From contig JAJRRS010000017.1 of the NCBI GenBank assembly GCA_024279275.1, forward strand, positions 1 to 46,163: DNA of 46,163 nt, given 5' to 3'. Of the stretch, positions 33,563 through 42,977 are shown one piece after another. The stretch's first letter is position 1, and every line of letters starts with the position of its first letter. The DNA is from Planctomycetota bacterium. Lineage in GTDB: Bacteria > Planctomycetota > Phycisphaerae > Phycisphaerales > Phycisphaeraceae. The notes under the pieces were generated by a model. It saw only the letters and a list, made by a program, of their open reading frames with translations, was not told where the DNA came from and did no database searches. The translations under genes were made by a program, and so were the position numbers.

Positions 33563-33600
33563 AAACGCCCGCCCATAGCTATGGACGGGCGTTTCTTATT
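33563..33600 (+). terminator. Intrinsic terminator after the microprotein gene
   Basis: AAACGCCCG (33563-33571) pairs with CGGGCGTTT (33586-33594), and the loop itself contains the palindrome CCATAGCTATGG. TTTCTTATTT follows. On the other strand the stem is followed by TTTTA, so it may also end transcription of malate dehydrogenase. Confidence 0.8.
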
Positions 33601-33606
33601 TGGGGA

Positions 33607-33710
33607 AAGATGTGTCCGCAGATGACGCAGATTTCAAAGAAGACAATGAGTTACCCCAACTGATCTTCTCTGTATTCATCTGCGCAATCTGCGTAATCTG
33701 CGGATAACTC
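33607..33710. repeat. Long intergenic inverted repeat F, copy 4
   Basis: TCCGCAGATGACGCAGATTT on the left and ATCTGCGCAATCTGCGTAAT with TCTGCGGAT on the right form a long imperfect hairpin. Only the inner arms are present. It lies between the microprotein terminator and the end of mdh. Confidence 0.75.
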
Positions 33711-33728
33711 CCCTCCCCGCCCGTCACA

Positions 33729-34694
33729 TCACGCCAGTTCGGGGAACGCCTTGCAGACGACCTCGACCAGGCTCTTGACGTGTTCGGTGGAGGCGTCCAT
33801 CAGCTTCTGCTCATCAGCATTGAGGTCAAGCTCGACGATCTTCTCGACACCACCCGCACCCAGCACGACCGGGACGCCGACGAAGTAGCCTGCTCCGGGG
33901 GCGCCGACGCCGAACTCCTTTTCGCAATAGGCGGCACAGGGGAGGATTCGTTTTTTGTCCTTGATGATGGCTTCGACCATGTCGATGACGCCGAGCGCCG
34001 GTGCGTAGTAGGCGCTGGTGCCCATGAGCTTGACGATCTCGCCGCCGCCGGCCTTGGCACGATCGACGATCTCGTTGAGGCGTTCTTCACTGATGAATTG
34101 CGTGATGGGGATGCCAGCGATGTTGGTGAAGCGTGGGAGCGGGACCATCGTGTCGCCGTGACCGCCCAGCAGTAGTGCGTTAATGTCCTCGACGCTAAAG
34201 CCGGTCTCCATGGCGATGAAGGTCTTGAACCGTGCGACGTCCAGACAGCCCGCCTGGCCCACGATCTGGTTGGTCGGGAACCCGGTCGTCTTCCAGGCGG
34301 TGTACACCATCGCGTCCAGCGGGTTGCTGACCAGAATCACGATCGCTTCCGGTGCGTGCTTCTTGATGTTTTCGCTGACGTCCTTGACGATCTTCACGTT
34401 GGTCGCGATCAGGTCGTCCCGGCTCATGCCCGGCTTACGGGGGATCCCAGCCGTCACCACCACCACGTCCGACCCAGCGATGTCTTTGTAATCCACGGTC
34501 CCGGTGATCTTGCAATCAAACCGCCCCATCGGCCCACACTGCGCCAGGTCCAGCATCTTGCCCTTGACCATGCCCTCAGCGGGCGGGATATCCAGCACGA
34601 CGATGTCGCCAAGCTCCTGGCTGGCGGCCCACAGGGCACAACTGGCGCCGACGTTGCCGCCGCCGATGACTGAGATTTTCGCGCGCTTGGGCAT
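33729..34694 (-). CDS. mdh: Malate dehydrogenase
   Basis: 321 residues of the lactate/malate dehydrogenase fold, closest in pattern to the LDH-like MDH group. The NAD loop is KISVIGGGNVGASCAL. Substrate-binding Arg residues are in AGIPRKPGMSRDDL, the catalytic Asp is in AGCLDVARFK and the catalytic His is in LLGGHGDTMVPLPRF. It oxidises malate to oxaloacetate with NAD in the citric acid cycle. The Gly-rich loop has Gly-Gly-Gly-Asn rather than Gly-Ala-Gly. AAGGA lies close to the ATG at 34694. It is a single gene. Confidence 0.95.
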   Translation of the reverse strand: MPKRAKISVIGGGNVGASCALWAASQELGDIVVLDIPPAEGMVKGKMLDLAQCGPMGRFDCKITGTVDYKDIAGSDVVVVTAGIPRKPGMSRDDLIATNVKIVKDVSENIKKHAPEAIVILVSNPLDAMVYTAWKTTGFPTNQIVGQAGCLDVARFKTFIAMETGFSVEDINALLLGGHGDTMVPLPRFTNIAGIPITQFISEERLNEIVDRAKAGGGEIVKLMGTSAYYAPALGVIDMVEAIIKDKKRILPCAAYCEKEFGVGAPGAGYFVGVPVVLGAGGVEKIVELDLNADEQKLMDASTEHVKSLVEVVCKAFPELA

Positions 34695-34795
34695 GATCCT
34701 TACGTCCTTAGCTATTAGGGTGAATGAGTCCGATATCCGGGGGCCACCATCATAGCCATCCCCGGGCGGGGTTCAAGCCGGGGAAACGTTTGAAC

Positions 34796-34973
34796 CGCTA
34801 AGACGCCGAGGACGCAGAACCGGAAGTATCCGCAGATTTCATTTCGTGGACCTTCGGTTACACCGATGACGCAGAATTAGGAATAACGGACGAACTTGAT
34901 GTGCATTGAATCTGTGAAATCTGTGTCACCAGCGGATACCACTTCTTGGCGTCCTCCGCGTCTTGGCGGTTTA
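34796..34973. repeat. Long intergenic inverted repeat F, copy 5 with internal insertion
   Basis: Outer arms AAGACGCCGAGGACGCAGAA and GCGTCCTCCGCGTCTTGGCGG face each other in part, inner arms TCCGCAGATT and AATCTGTGAAATCTGTG. The left inner arm is interrupted after TCCGCAGATT by about 30 bases (TCATTTCGTGGACCTTCGG and onward) before GATGACGCAGAAT resumes. It fills most of the 350-base gap between mdh and ribH; no other feature is seen there. Confidence 0.65.
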
Positions 34974-35044
34974 TCGAAGTTAGCCGCGTCTCATGCCGGG
35001 TGCTACAATCACCGTTTCGCTGGTCACCGGCCCAAGGAATCCCC

Positions 35045-35524
35045 GTGTCACAACCCACACCTGATGCTATCCAAGGCAACCTGATCGCTGATAACAACGT
35101 GAAGATCGCGGTCATCGTGGCTCGGTTTAATGAGTTCATTACCAAGCACCTGCTGGACGGCGCACTGGACACCTGGTCCCGGCTGGGCGGGGAGGTGGAG
35201 GCGTTGACGGTGGTTTGGGTGCCGGGGAGCTTTGAGCTGCCGGTGACAGCAAAGAAGCTGGCGGAGTCGGGCAAATACAAAGCGGTGATCTGCATGGGGT
35301 GTGTGATCCGTGGCGAGACCGACCACTACGACCACGTCGTCGAGCAGACAGCCAAGGGGATCAAGGATGTGGGTGTGATGACCGGGGTGCCTTGCATCTT
35401 TGGGGTGCTGACGTGTGATACCTTGGAGCAGGCGGTGAGCCGGGCGGGGTCAAAGATGGGCAACGCCGGGCGCAGCGCGATGATGGCGGGGATCGAGATG
35501 GCGGATTTGATGAAGAAGATTTAG
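35045..35524 (+). CDS. ribH: 6,7-dimethyl-8-ribityllumazine synthase
   Basis: 159 residues from the GTG at 35045, which has AAGGA seven or eight bases upstream; the longer frame runs back into repeat F. Signatures are VIVARFNEFITKHLLDGAL, VVWVPGSFELPVTAKKL, AVICMGCVIRGETDHYDHVV (catalytic His in DHYDHV) and VPCIFGVLTCDTLEQAVSRAG. It condenses the ribityl-uracil and the butanone phosphate in riboflavin synthesis and usually assembles into 60-mers or pentamers. It leads a ribH-nusB-ftsY stretch; ribH next to nusB is common in bacteria. No FMN riboswitch is visible upstream. Confidence 0.95.
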   Translation: MSQPTPDAIQGNLIADNNVKIAVIVARFNEFITKHLLDGALDTWSRLGGEVEALTVVWVPGSFELPVTAKKLAESGKYKAVICMGCVIRGETDHYDHVVEQTAKGIKDVGVMTGVPCIFGVLTCDTLEQAVSRAGSKMGNAGRSAMMAGIEMADLMKKI

Positions 35525-35552
35525 TAACACTTACCATTGAGGGCGACCAGAT

Positions 35553-35697
35553 CGCAGAGAAAGCAATTGAAACAGGGATGAACGCTGATGAACGCTGATA
35601 AAATAGGATGGGGCAAGTATCGTTCCTATCCCCTTCATCAGCGTTCATCCCTGTTAATATTCTTCTGCTCTGTCTGAAGCTCCGCGTTCTCTGTACT
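35553..35697. repeat. Long intergenic inverted repeat F-like, copy 6
   Basis: GGGATGAACGCTGATGAACG on the left faces TCATCAGCGTTCATCCCTG on the right, with outer CGCAGAGAA and TTCTCTGT arms. The architecture is as in repeat F but the words differ. It lies between ribH and nusB. Confidence 0.7.
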
Positions 35698-35741
35698 CTT
35701 TAGTGGTGAATCGTCCAGGTTTGTAATCTCTGGTTTGTGTG

Positions 35742-36323
35742 ATGAATATGGAACATGCAATGACTGATATCGGAAAAGCACCTGATAACGCCAAATCCGG
35801 GGGCGGCAACCGCCGGGATGTGCGCCGTCTTGCGATGCAGGTGCTGTACCAGATGGACGTGACCGGCGTGCGCGATCGTCAGGCGATCATCGACGGGCTG
35901 GACGATGTTTTTGACAACCCCATGGTGCGCGAACAAGGCACGGACCTGGCGCTGGGCGCGTGGGCGAATCACGTCGAGGCGGACGGCCAGATCGCTGAGC
36001 TTGCGCCGGAGTGGCCGACGCATCGCCAGCCGCCGGTCGATCGGGCGATCCTCCGATTGGCGTACCACGAAATCGTCACCGGCCACGCCCCGGTCAAGGT
36101 CGCGATCAACGAGGCGATCGAACTCGCCAAGCACTACGCCAGCGAGCAAAGCCCCGCGTTCATCAACGGTGTGTTGGATAAGCTGGCGAAGATGGTGAAA
36201 CAGGGGGAAGCGGCGGAAGATGAATCGGGGGAAAATCCGGGAGCAACGCCTGCTGAATCAGGCTCCGCCGATGCCGGAGAGAAGGCGTGGCTCGATGATG
36301 CAAAAAGTGAAGAGAGCCAGTAG
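35742..36323 (+). CDS. nusB: Transcription antitermination factor NusB
   Basis: 193 residues from the ATG at 35742; ATG codons at 35748 and 35760 are equally possible. The NusB helical core (about 22-150) reads RRDVRRLAMQVLYQMDVTG, then PPVDRAILRLAYHEIVTGHAPVKVAINEAIELAKHYASEQSPAFINGVLDKLAK. It binds boxA RNA with S10 during rRNA transcription. The last 40 residues are an acidic, probably disordered tail (GEAAEDESGENPGATPAESG), longer than in most NusB, and part of it derives from G-rich repeat-like sequence. It precedes ftsY by 52 bases. Confidence 0.93.
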   Translation: MNMEHAMTDIGKAPDNAKSGGGNRRDVRRLAMQVLYQMDVTGVRDRQAIIDGLDDVFDNPMVREQGTDLALGAWANHVEADGQIAELAPEWPTHRQPPVDRAILRLAYHEIVTGHAPVKVAINEAIELAKHYASEQSPAFINGVLDKLAKMVKQGEAAEDESGENPGATPAESGSADAGEKAWLDDAKSEESQ

Positions 36324-36375
36324 CTATTAGCCGCTAGCCTTTAGCCCAGACCCCAGCCCCCAGACCCCCTCCCCC

Positions 36376-37305
36376 ATGAGCCTCTTTAAGTCCGCACTGA
36401 ACAAACTCAAGCAAGGCCTGGCCCGAACGCGATCCGGGTCAGCGGCCACGGTGCGCACCATCCTCACCGGCAAACGGCTAAGCCCGGAGCTACTCAAAGA
36501 CCTCGAACGTGCGATGATCCAGGCGGATATCGGGGTGCGCACGGCTGTCGAAATCAGAAAAGATATCCAAGCGGCCTACGAACGAAGTGAGATCACCTCC
36601 GGCGACGAGGCACTTGAGTTTCTCAAAGACCAGTTGCGTGCGTATTACCCCGAGGCTGACCGGGGTTTGCATTTTGCTGCACCCGGGGAGGGGCCGACGG
36701 TGATTCTGGTTGCGGGGATTAATGGTGCGGGCAAGACCACGAGCATCGCCAAAATCACCAAGAGCATGCGTGACGAGGGCAAGACCGTGCTATTGGCGGC
36801 CTGCGACACGTTCCGGGCTGCGGCGGTGGAGCAGTTGGAAGTCTGGTCGGAACGCTTAGGCGTGCAGGTCATCAAGGGCCAACAGGGCGGCGACCCTGCG
36901 GCGGTCGCGTTCGATGCGGCTCAGGCGGCGGTCGCGCGTGATGTGGATGTGCTGATTCTGGATACCGCCGGGCGACTGCACACCCAGGACCACCTGATGC
37001 GCCAGTTGACGAAGATACGATCCGTGGTCGCTAAACAAATCCCCGGCGCACCGCACGAGGTGATCCTCGTGATCGACGCGACTACCGGGCAGAACGGGAT
37101 CAACCAGGCCAAGGTCTTCACCGAAGCCACCGATGTCACCGGGATATTCCTATCCAAACTCGACGGCACAGCCCGCGGCGGGATCGTGATCGCGATCCGT
37201 GAAGAATTGAACCTGCCGGTGAAGTTCATCGGCGTGGGTGAGACGCCGGACGATGTTGAGCCGTTCGACCCGGCGAAGTTCGTGGATGCGATGTTCGCGG
37301 AATGA
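36376..37305 (+). CDS. ftsY: Signal recognition particle receptor FtsY
   Basis: 309 residues. The N domain is about 1-85. The G domain shows GINGAGKTTSIAKI (P-loop, about 114-127), DTFRAAAVEQLEVW, DTAGRLHTQDHLM, FLSKLDGTARGG and FIGVGETPDDVEPFDPAKF. The long acidic A domain of E. coli FtsY is missing, as in many other bacteria. It docks ribosome-SRP complexes at the inner membrane for co-translational insertion. There is no clear ribosome site before the ATG; the 50 bases upstream are C-rich. It lies in a likely operon with nusB. Confidence 0.95.
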   Translation: MSLFKSALNKLKQGLARTRSGSAATVRTILTGKRLSPELLKDLERAMIQADIGVRTAVEIRKDIQAAYERSEITSGDEALEFLKDQLRAYYPEADRGLHFAAPGEGPTVILVAGINGAGKTTSIAKITKSMRDEGKTVLLAACDTFRAAAVEQLEVWSERLGVQVIKGQQGGDPAAVAFDAAQAAVARDVDVLILDTAGRLHTQDHLMRQLTKIRSVVAKQIPGAPHEVILVIDATTGQNGINQAKVFTEATDVTGIFLSKLDGTARGGIVIAIREELNLPVKFIGVGETPDDVEPFDPAKFVDAMFAE

Positions 37306-37341
37306 GGGCGTAAGAGCTATAGACTTAAAAGGTGTACGACC

Positions 37342-37875
37342 ATGGCGCGTATCTCAGAAAAAAATCCTCGATTCCGAACCAAGAAGCAGATCGCCACGGA
37401 TGTGGCTTTCATACTTGATTCCCCCCTTACACACGGAACCAAGCACGCTGTGCTTGCAGAGGCGACTTGGGTATGGACCGAGTTTCACGGCAAGACCAAA
37501 GGCTGCCCCTATTGGTCAAAGCTGGCGACCTTGGCTCAAGGAGCCAGCATGGAGGTGAAGTTGATCCACGAACACGCGGTGCCCAAGGGTATCGTGATTG
37601 AAACTCTCCTCAAACTCAAAGATCCGACACCCGAAGCTGTTCACGATCTATGCGAACGTTTGCTGATCGGTGTCGTTGTCACGAAGCAAGAGGACAACAT
37701 GCTCAATAAAAACTTCCGAAAATCCATGCCGCCAGAGTTCTTCGACTGCAACAGCCCACACTTCCAGAATCCCTGGCTGCGATACCAACACGAAAACATA
37801 GAACTTGTCTGCCAGAATCCAGACGTGGTGCCGCCCGAACAACTCGCACAACTGACACAGAAACTCGGTTCGTGA
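37342..37875 (+). CDS. Protein of unknown function with HEHAVP motif
   Basis: 177 residues; AAAGGTG lies about seven bases before the ATG. I do not recognise it with certainty. The order is a basic N-terminus (ARISEKNPRFRTKKQIATDVAF), a middle segment with Trp and Cys (WVWTEFHGKTKGCPYWS), then VKLIHEHAVPKGIVIETLL, CERLLIGVVVTKQEDNML and a C-terminal NPWLRYQHENIELV. HEHAVP recalls the first His motif of HNH-type nucleases, and the VVVTKQED strand could follow it, but the last His/Asn helix is not clear. The gene is less GC-rich than its neighbours, which hints at acquisition. It lies 36 bases after ftsY. Confidence 0.6.
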   Translation: MARISEKNPRFRTKKQIATDVAFILDSPLTHGTKHAVLAEATWVWTEFHGKTKGCPYWSKLATLAQGASMEVKLIHEHAVPKGIVIETLLKLKDPTPEAVHDLCERLLIGVVVTKQEDNMLNKNFRKSMPPEFFDCNSPHFQNPWLRYQHENIELVCQNPDVVPPEQLAQLTQKLGS

Positions 37876-37924
37876 TTCCGAGACGATCTACGACGGCATA
37901 CAAAACGTAAATGTACGCCGCCAT

Positions 37925-37953
37925 TAAAAAGCCCCACCCTTCCGGGTGGGGCT
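37925..37953 (-). terminator. Intrinsic terminator of rpoD
   Basis: GCCCCACCC (37931-37939) and GGGTGGGGC (37944-37952) form a perfect 9-bp stem with a 4-base loop. On the minus strand the stem is followed by five T. It lies 38 bases beyond the rpoD stop. Confidence 0.88.
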
Positions 37954-37989
37954 ATTGTGTGCGTCTCGATTCGTTGCGACTAATCCTGC

Positions 37990-39738
<1,749 letters not shown>

Positions 39739-39955
39739 GGGTGTTGCCTCTTAGTTCGCGGTCGGTAAAAGCGCCAACCGCAGCCTCTCATGTTGCCGAT
39801 GGGTCCGTAACCCAACAGCGTGCGTCCCTGTCGTGATCTGCTCCGGCTTCCATGCCGGGCTGACGACTTCCCAATCCCCTCTGCCATCTCTTCGCCTGTT
39901 TCAAGTAAAACAAACGTCGATCTTTATCTTTAGCCAAACTACTGCGTCAAACCTG

Positions 39956-41980
39956 TCACTTCCCGATGCGTGCGATACGCACCGGCGAGGGGTTGTCCCT
40001 GCGGTGCTCGATCATCCGGCGAAGCAGTTGGGCACTGTCCAGCCCATCAGCATCGCTTTTCCCAGCCCCTCCGGTATCCCCGGCTCCCCCGGCTCCCCCG
40101 GTTCTTCCTTCGGCCCCGCCTGCGGCGAGTGCCTGCTTATGCTCTCGATACTGCACCTCACGATGGTGGTTCAGCAAGGCCTGGGCGGCAAGCCCAAGCA
40201 ACGGCCCAACCTCGTCGAACCGACCGCGAGTTGCCGCATCCACGTCCGCATCCGCCTGTGTCAAAATATCCGACAAGCCTTGCTCTTCATCGCTCGCAAG
40301 ATCGCCCAACAGCCCCGCAAGCGTGACCGATTGCCCGGCACTGAGCCTGTTAAAAACACGCTCGAACAGCCGACGGTGATCGGGCGTAATAAAATCCGCC
40401 GAGGTTACCGCCTCGTCGAAGGTTCGCCCATCACTGAGAGCCTGACCAAATCGTTGATTATCACGGATCAGGCAGCCTATCACCTGCCGCTCCGCCTGCT
40501 CCAACGCTTTAAGTCTACGTCGAGAATCGGCTGAGGCAACCTCATCGGGAACATATTCCTCATACTCTGGAGGAACCCCATCTTGCCCATCTTCACTGGA
40601 CGTTATATCCGTATAAACCGGCTTGGGAGATGTCCGGGGGGCCTGCCTCACCGCTGCGGATTTACGGCTCAACAGGTCGCTAACCGCCTGCTCACCCATA
40701 TGCAGAATCCCCGCCAAACGCTGGACGACCAACGCTCTTCGGATCGCCCCCATCCGCGCCAAGCCAAGCTGCGCCAAGCGGGTCAGGTAAGCATCCGCCA
40801 GTTTCTGTTGGCCGGTCAGCGTCGTCGTGCTGTCCATCTGCTCGCTTAGGCGAGAAAACTGATACGTCATCGCGTCCTGTGCCGATTCGACCGCCTCACT
40901 CCAACGCTTCGGGCCGTCGGCTTGTGACATCAGATCGGCTGGGTCTTGCCCGTCAGGCAGCACCGCGATCGCGACGTCCATGTCCCCGGTCAGGAACAAC
41001 TCCACCGCACGGTCCGCCGCCTTCTGCCCCGCGACATCCGCATCAAAGATCAGCACAACCTTCTCAGCATATCGGCGAAGCTCTCGCACATGCTCACTGG
41101 TCAAAGACGTGCCCAGCGTCGCAACCACGTTCCTCGCACCGCCCTGATGGCAGGCGATCACATCGGTATACCCCTCGACGATCACCGCGGTCTTGCTGTC
41201 GATGATCGGTTTCTTCGCCAGGTGCAGGCCGTAGAGCGTTGCTGACTTGTTGAACAGTTTCGTCTCCGGGCTGTTCAGATACTTTGGTTCATCTTCCTCA
41301 CGGATCTTCCGCCCGCCAAACGCGATGGGTCGACCGATCGCATCGAAGATCGGGAAGATCAGCCGGTGACGTAAACGATCGTAGTACCCCCCCGAGTCAC
41401 GCTGACTGACCAGCCCAGCAAACTCGAACCCCGCCTGCTCCCAGCTCTTGTGCTCGATCATCTGCACCAGCCCGTCCCAGCCATCCGGGGCGTAGCCGAT
41501 CTGAAACTCAGCGACCATCTGCGGGCTGATGCCCCGGCGTTCGATGTAATCGCGTGCGATCTGGCCGTGCTCTTGATGCTTCAATAAAGCCCGGAAAAAC
41601 TCCATCGCCTGGGCGTTCGCACCGGCGATCTGCTTGCGCTCGCTGACCCGCTCGCTGTCGCCCGGGCCTGATCGCCTGTCCTGCTCTTCCACCTCGATCC
41701 CCGCACGCTCCGCCAGATGCTTGATCGCCTCGGGGAAGTTCATCTTGTGATAGTTCATCACGAAGCTGTACGCATCGCCACCTGCCCCGCAGCTAAAACA
41801 CTTATAAATCTGCTTCGCCGGCGAAACCTGCATCGAAGGGTTCTTATCATCGTGAAACGGGCACAGCCCCGCGAACTCCTTGCCCTTGGGGCGTAGAGCC
41901 ACCTGCTCGCCTATCAGACGTACGATGTCGGTCGCCTGCTGGACGCGGTCTTTGATGTCTTCTCGAATAGCCATACGCAT
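39956..41980 (-). CDS. dnaG: DNA primase
   Basis: 674 residues. The zinc-binding CHC2 domain (about 35-65) shows CPFHDDKNPSMQVSP and KCFSCGAGG. The Toprim region has AVIVEGYTDVIACHQGG (Glu) and VVLIFDADVAGQKAADRA (DxD). The helicase-binding C-terminal part is divergent. It makes RNA primers for replication. ATG codons at 41980 and 41974 are both possible; neither has a clear ribosome site. Near the C-terminus a linker GRTGGAGGAGDTGGAGK is encoded by repeat G (40063-40108). It is followed by rpoD, 217 bases away. Confidence 0.95.
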   Translation of the reverse strand: MRMAIREDIKDRVQQATDIVRLIGEQVALRPKGKEFAGLCPFHDDKNPSMQVSPAKQIYKCFSCGAGGDAYSFVMNYHKMNFPEAIKHLAERAGIEVEEQDRRSGPGDSERVSERKQIAGANAQAMEFFRALLKHQEHGQIARDYIERRGISPQMVAEFQIGYAPDGWDGLVQMIEHKSWEQAGFEFAGLVSQRDSGGYYDRLRHRLIFPIFDAIGRPIAFGGRKIREEDEPKYLNSPETKLFNKSATLYGLHLAKKPIIDSKTAVIVEGYTDVIACHQGGARNVVATLGTSLTSEHVRELRRYAEKVVLIFDADVAGQKAADRAVELFLTGDMDVAIAVLPDGQDPADLMSQADGPKRWSEAVESAQDAMTYQFSRLSEQMDSTTTLTGQQKLADAYLTRLAQLGLARMGAIRRALVVQRLAGILHMGEQAVSDLLSRKSAAVRQAPRTSPKPVYTDITSSEDGQDGVPPEYEEYVPDEVASADSRRRLKALEQAERQVIGCLIRDNQRFGQALSDGRTFDEAVTSADFITPDHRRLFERVFNRLSAGQSVTLAGLLGDLASDEEQGLSDILTQADADVDAATRGRFDEVGPLLGLAAQALLNHHREVQYREHKQALAAGGAEGRTGGAGGAGDTGGAGKSDADGLDSAQLLRRMIEHRRDNPSPVRIARIGK
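40063..40108. repeat. C-rich nonamer array (repeat G) inside dnaG
   Basis: Units of the type CCCCCGGCT/CCCCCGGTT, about four. In the dnaG frame they read GGAGGAGDTGGAG, in the C-terminal linker before the last helix. Confidence 0.75.
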
Positions 41981-42124
41981 AGGCCCGGCGTGGCGTCTTA
42001 AGTTTGACGCCGACGGTGAGTAGCGGTGTGGTTAGCGTATCGGTCTAAGCGGCGGGGAATCTGGTCGCAATCGGGCCGGCATGTGGTGCGTTGGCCTCAT
42101 CGATTGTCGTCCTCGCATGAACTG

Positions 42125-42137
42125 CCCCCCCCCCCCG
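42125..42137. repeat. C13 homopolymer upstream of dnaG
   Basis: Thirteen C (thirteen G on the coding strand) lie in the 281-base gap between rpmB and dnaG, next to other C-rich words (CCCAAGATAGTTTTCCCCC). The rest of the gap shows no reading frame and no terminator. Confidence 0.8.
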
Positions 42138-42261
42138 GATTATTTCCCAAGATAGTTTTCCCCCGAATACTTGCCCAGCCTCCCATAGGATTGCCGGGCT
42201 GGTCGTCCTGGTCAAGGAAATCTCGGCTGTCCGTCAGAAAATAACGGAAGTTTTTCGAGAG

Positions 42262-42537
42262 TCAGCTCGCGTCCGCCGCCGCGTCCGGCTTGTAGGCGTA
42301 TTTACGCTTCAAGGGCTTAATCACCAGCCCACTACGGATCGCCTTGGTCGAGACCTTGATCCGCTGAGGGACGCCGTCAATCAGGGCGGTAACAGTCTGG
42401 ATGTTCGGGCGGAAGGTCCGATTGGTCTTGCCGGTGATCTTGATACCCACGCCCCCAAGACGCTTCGCCTTGCCCCGGTGGGTGTAGGTTCTGCCCGCAG
42501 AGGTCCGTCGGCCGGTAAATATGCAAACTCGTGGCAT
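42262..42537 (-). CDS. rpmB: 50S ribosomal protein L28
   Basis: 91 residues. The bL28 pattern is clear: MPRVCIFTGRRTSAGRTYTH (an N-terminal motif with CxxTG), then RGKAKRLGGVGIKITGKTNRTFRPNIQ and STKAIRSGLVIKPLKRKY. A bacterial L28 is usually 60-80 residues; here the C-terminus has a short Ala/Asp tail. The second zinc Cys pair seen in some forms is absent. It precedes dnaG on the same strand, at the place where rpsU lies in E. coli. Confidence 0.92.
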   Translation of the reverse strand: MPRVCIFTGRRTSAGRTYTHRGKAKRLGGVGIKITGKTNRTFRPNIQTVTALIDGVPQRIKVSTKAIRSGLVIKPLKRKYAYKPDAAADAS

Positions 42538-42869
42538 GGCAATCGCCCTTTTTTGCGTTCTAAACGCGGTTCGGGGGGTTATCTAATTCTTCAGCCGTCC
42601 CGCACAAATATCCGGGGGCCGGGGGTCCAGTCGAGCCACATAGCGTATCCGAGCCGACGATTGGATGCAAACCCAGTAAAAAACCCATTCCCCGCCCTCC
42701 AACGCCGCGCCTGAGCAAAGCGAAGGGGTGGGCATCTTCAACAACCAACCCAACTGTAAAGCTAGGCAAGATAGCCAGATACCGTTCCGAATACCTCAGA
42801 AAAAACCGTTGACTTCCAACAAGCCCATGCGACAATTGGGCATCGCCTATCTTGAGCTAGGCTAGTTAT

Positions 42870-42920
42870 CCGGGAAGCCGGGGAATACCGGGGGCATCCG
42901 GGGGCCGGGGGGAGCGGGAG
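42870..42920. repeat. G-rich nonamer array (repeat G), intergenic copy
   Basis: Units of the type CCGGGGAATA/CCGGGGGCAT lie just before the PEP-CTERM gene. The 440-base gap (42538-42977) also holds a long-range inverted pair, AAGATAG (42768-42774) and CTATCTT (42847-42853), with CTAG on both outer sides. No reading frame in it looks coding. Confidence 0.6.
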
Positions 42921-42977
42921 AAAGCTGGGACCGCTACACAACTAGACCGAGCCGTAATTTTTGAAAGAGAACCAACT

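Noticed and set aside
42560-42835. Minus-strand frame of 91 codons between rpmB and the PEP-CTERM gene
   Set aside because: No ribosome site and no recognisable motif. It crosses G-rich low-complexity DNA.
42809-42837. TTGACT with 17-base spacing as a promoter of the PEP-CTERM gene
   Set aside because: The sequence at the -10 position (ACAATT) matches the consensus at only two of six positions.
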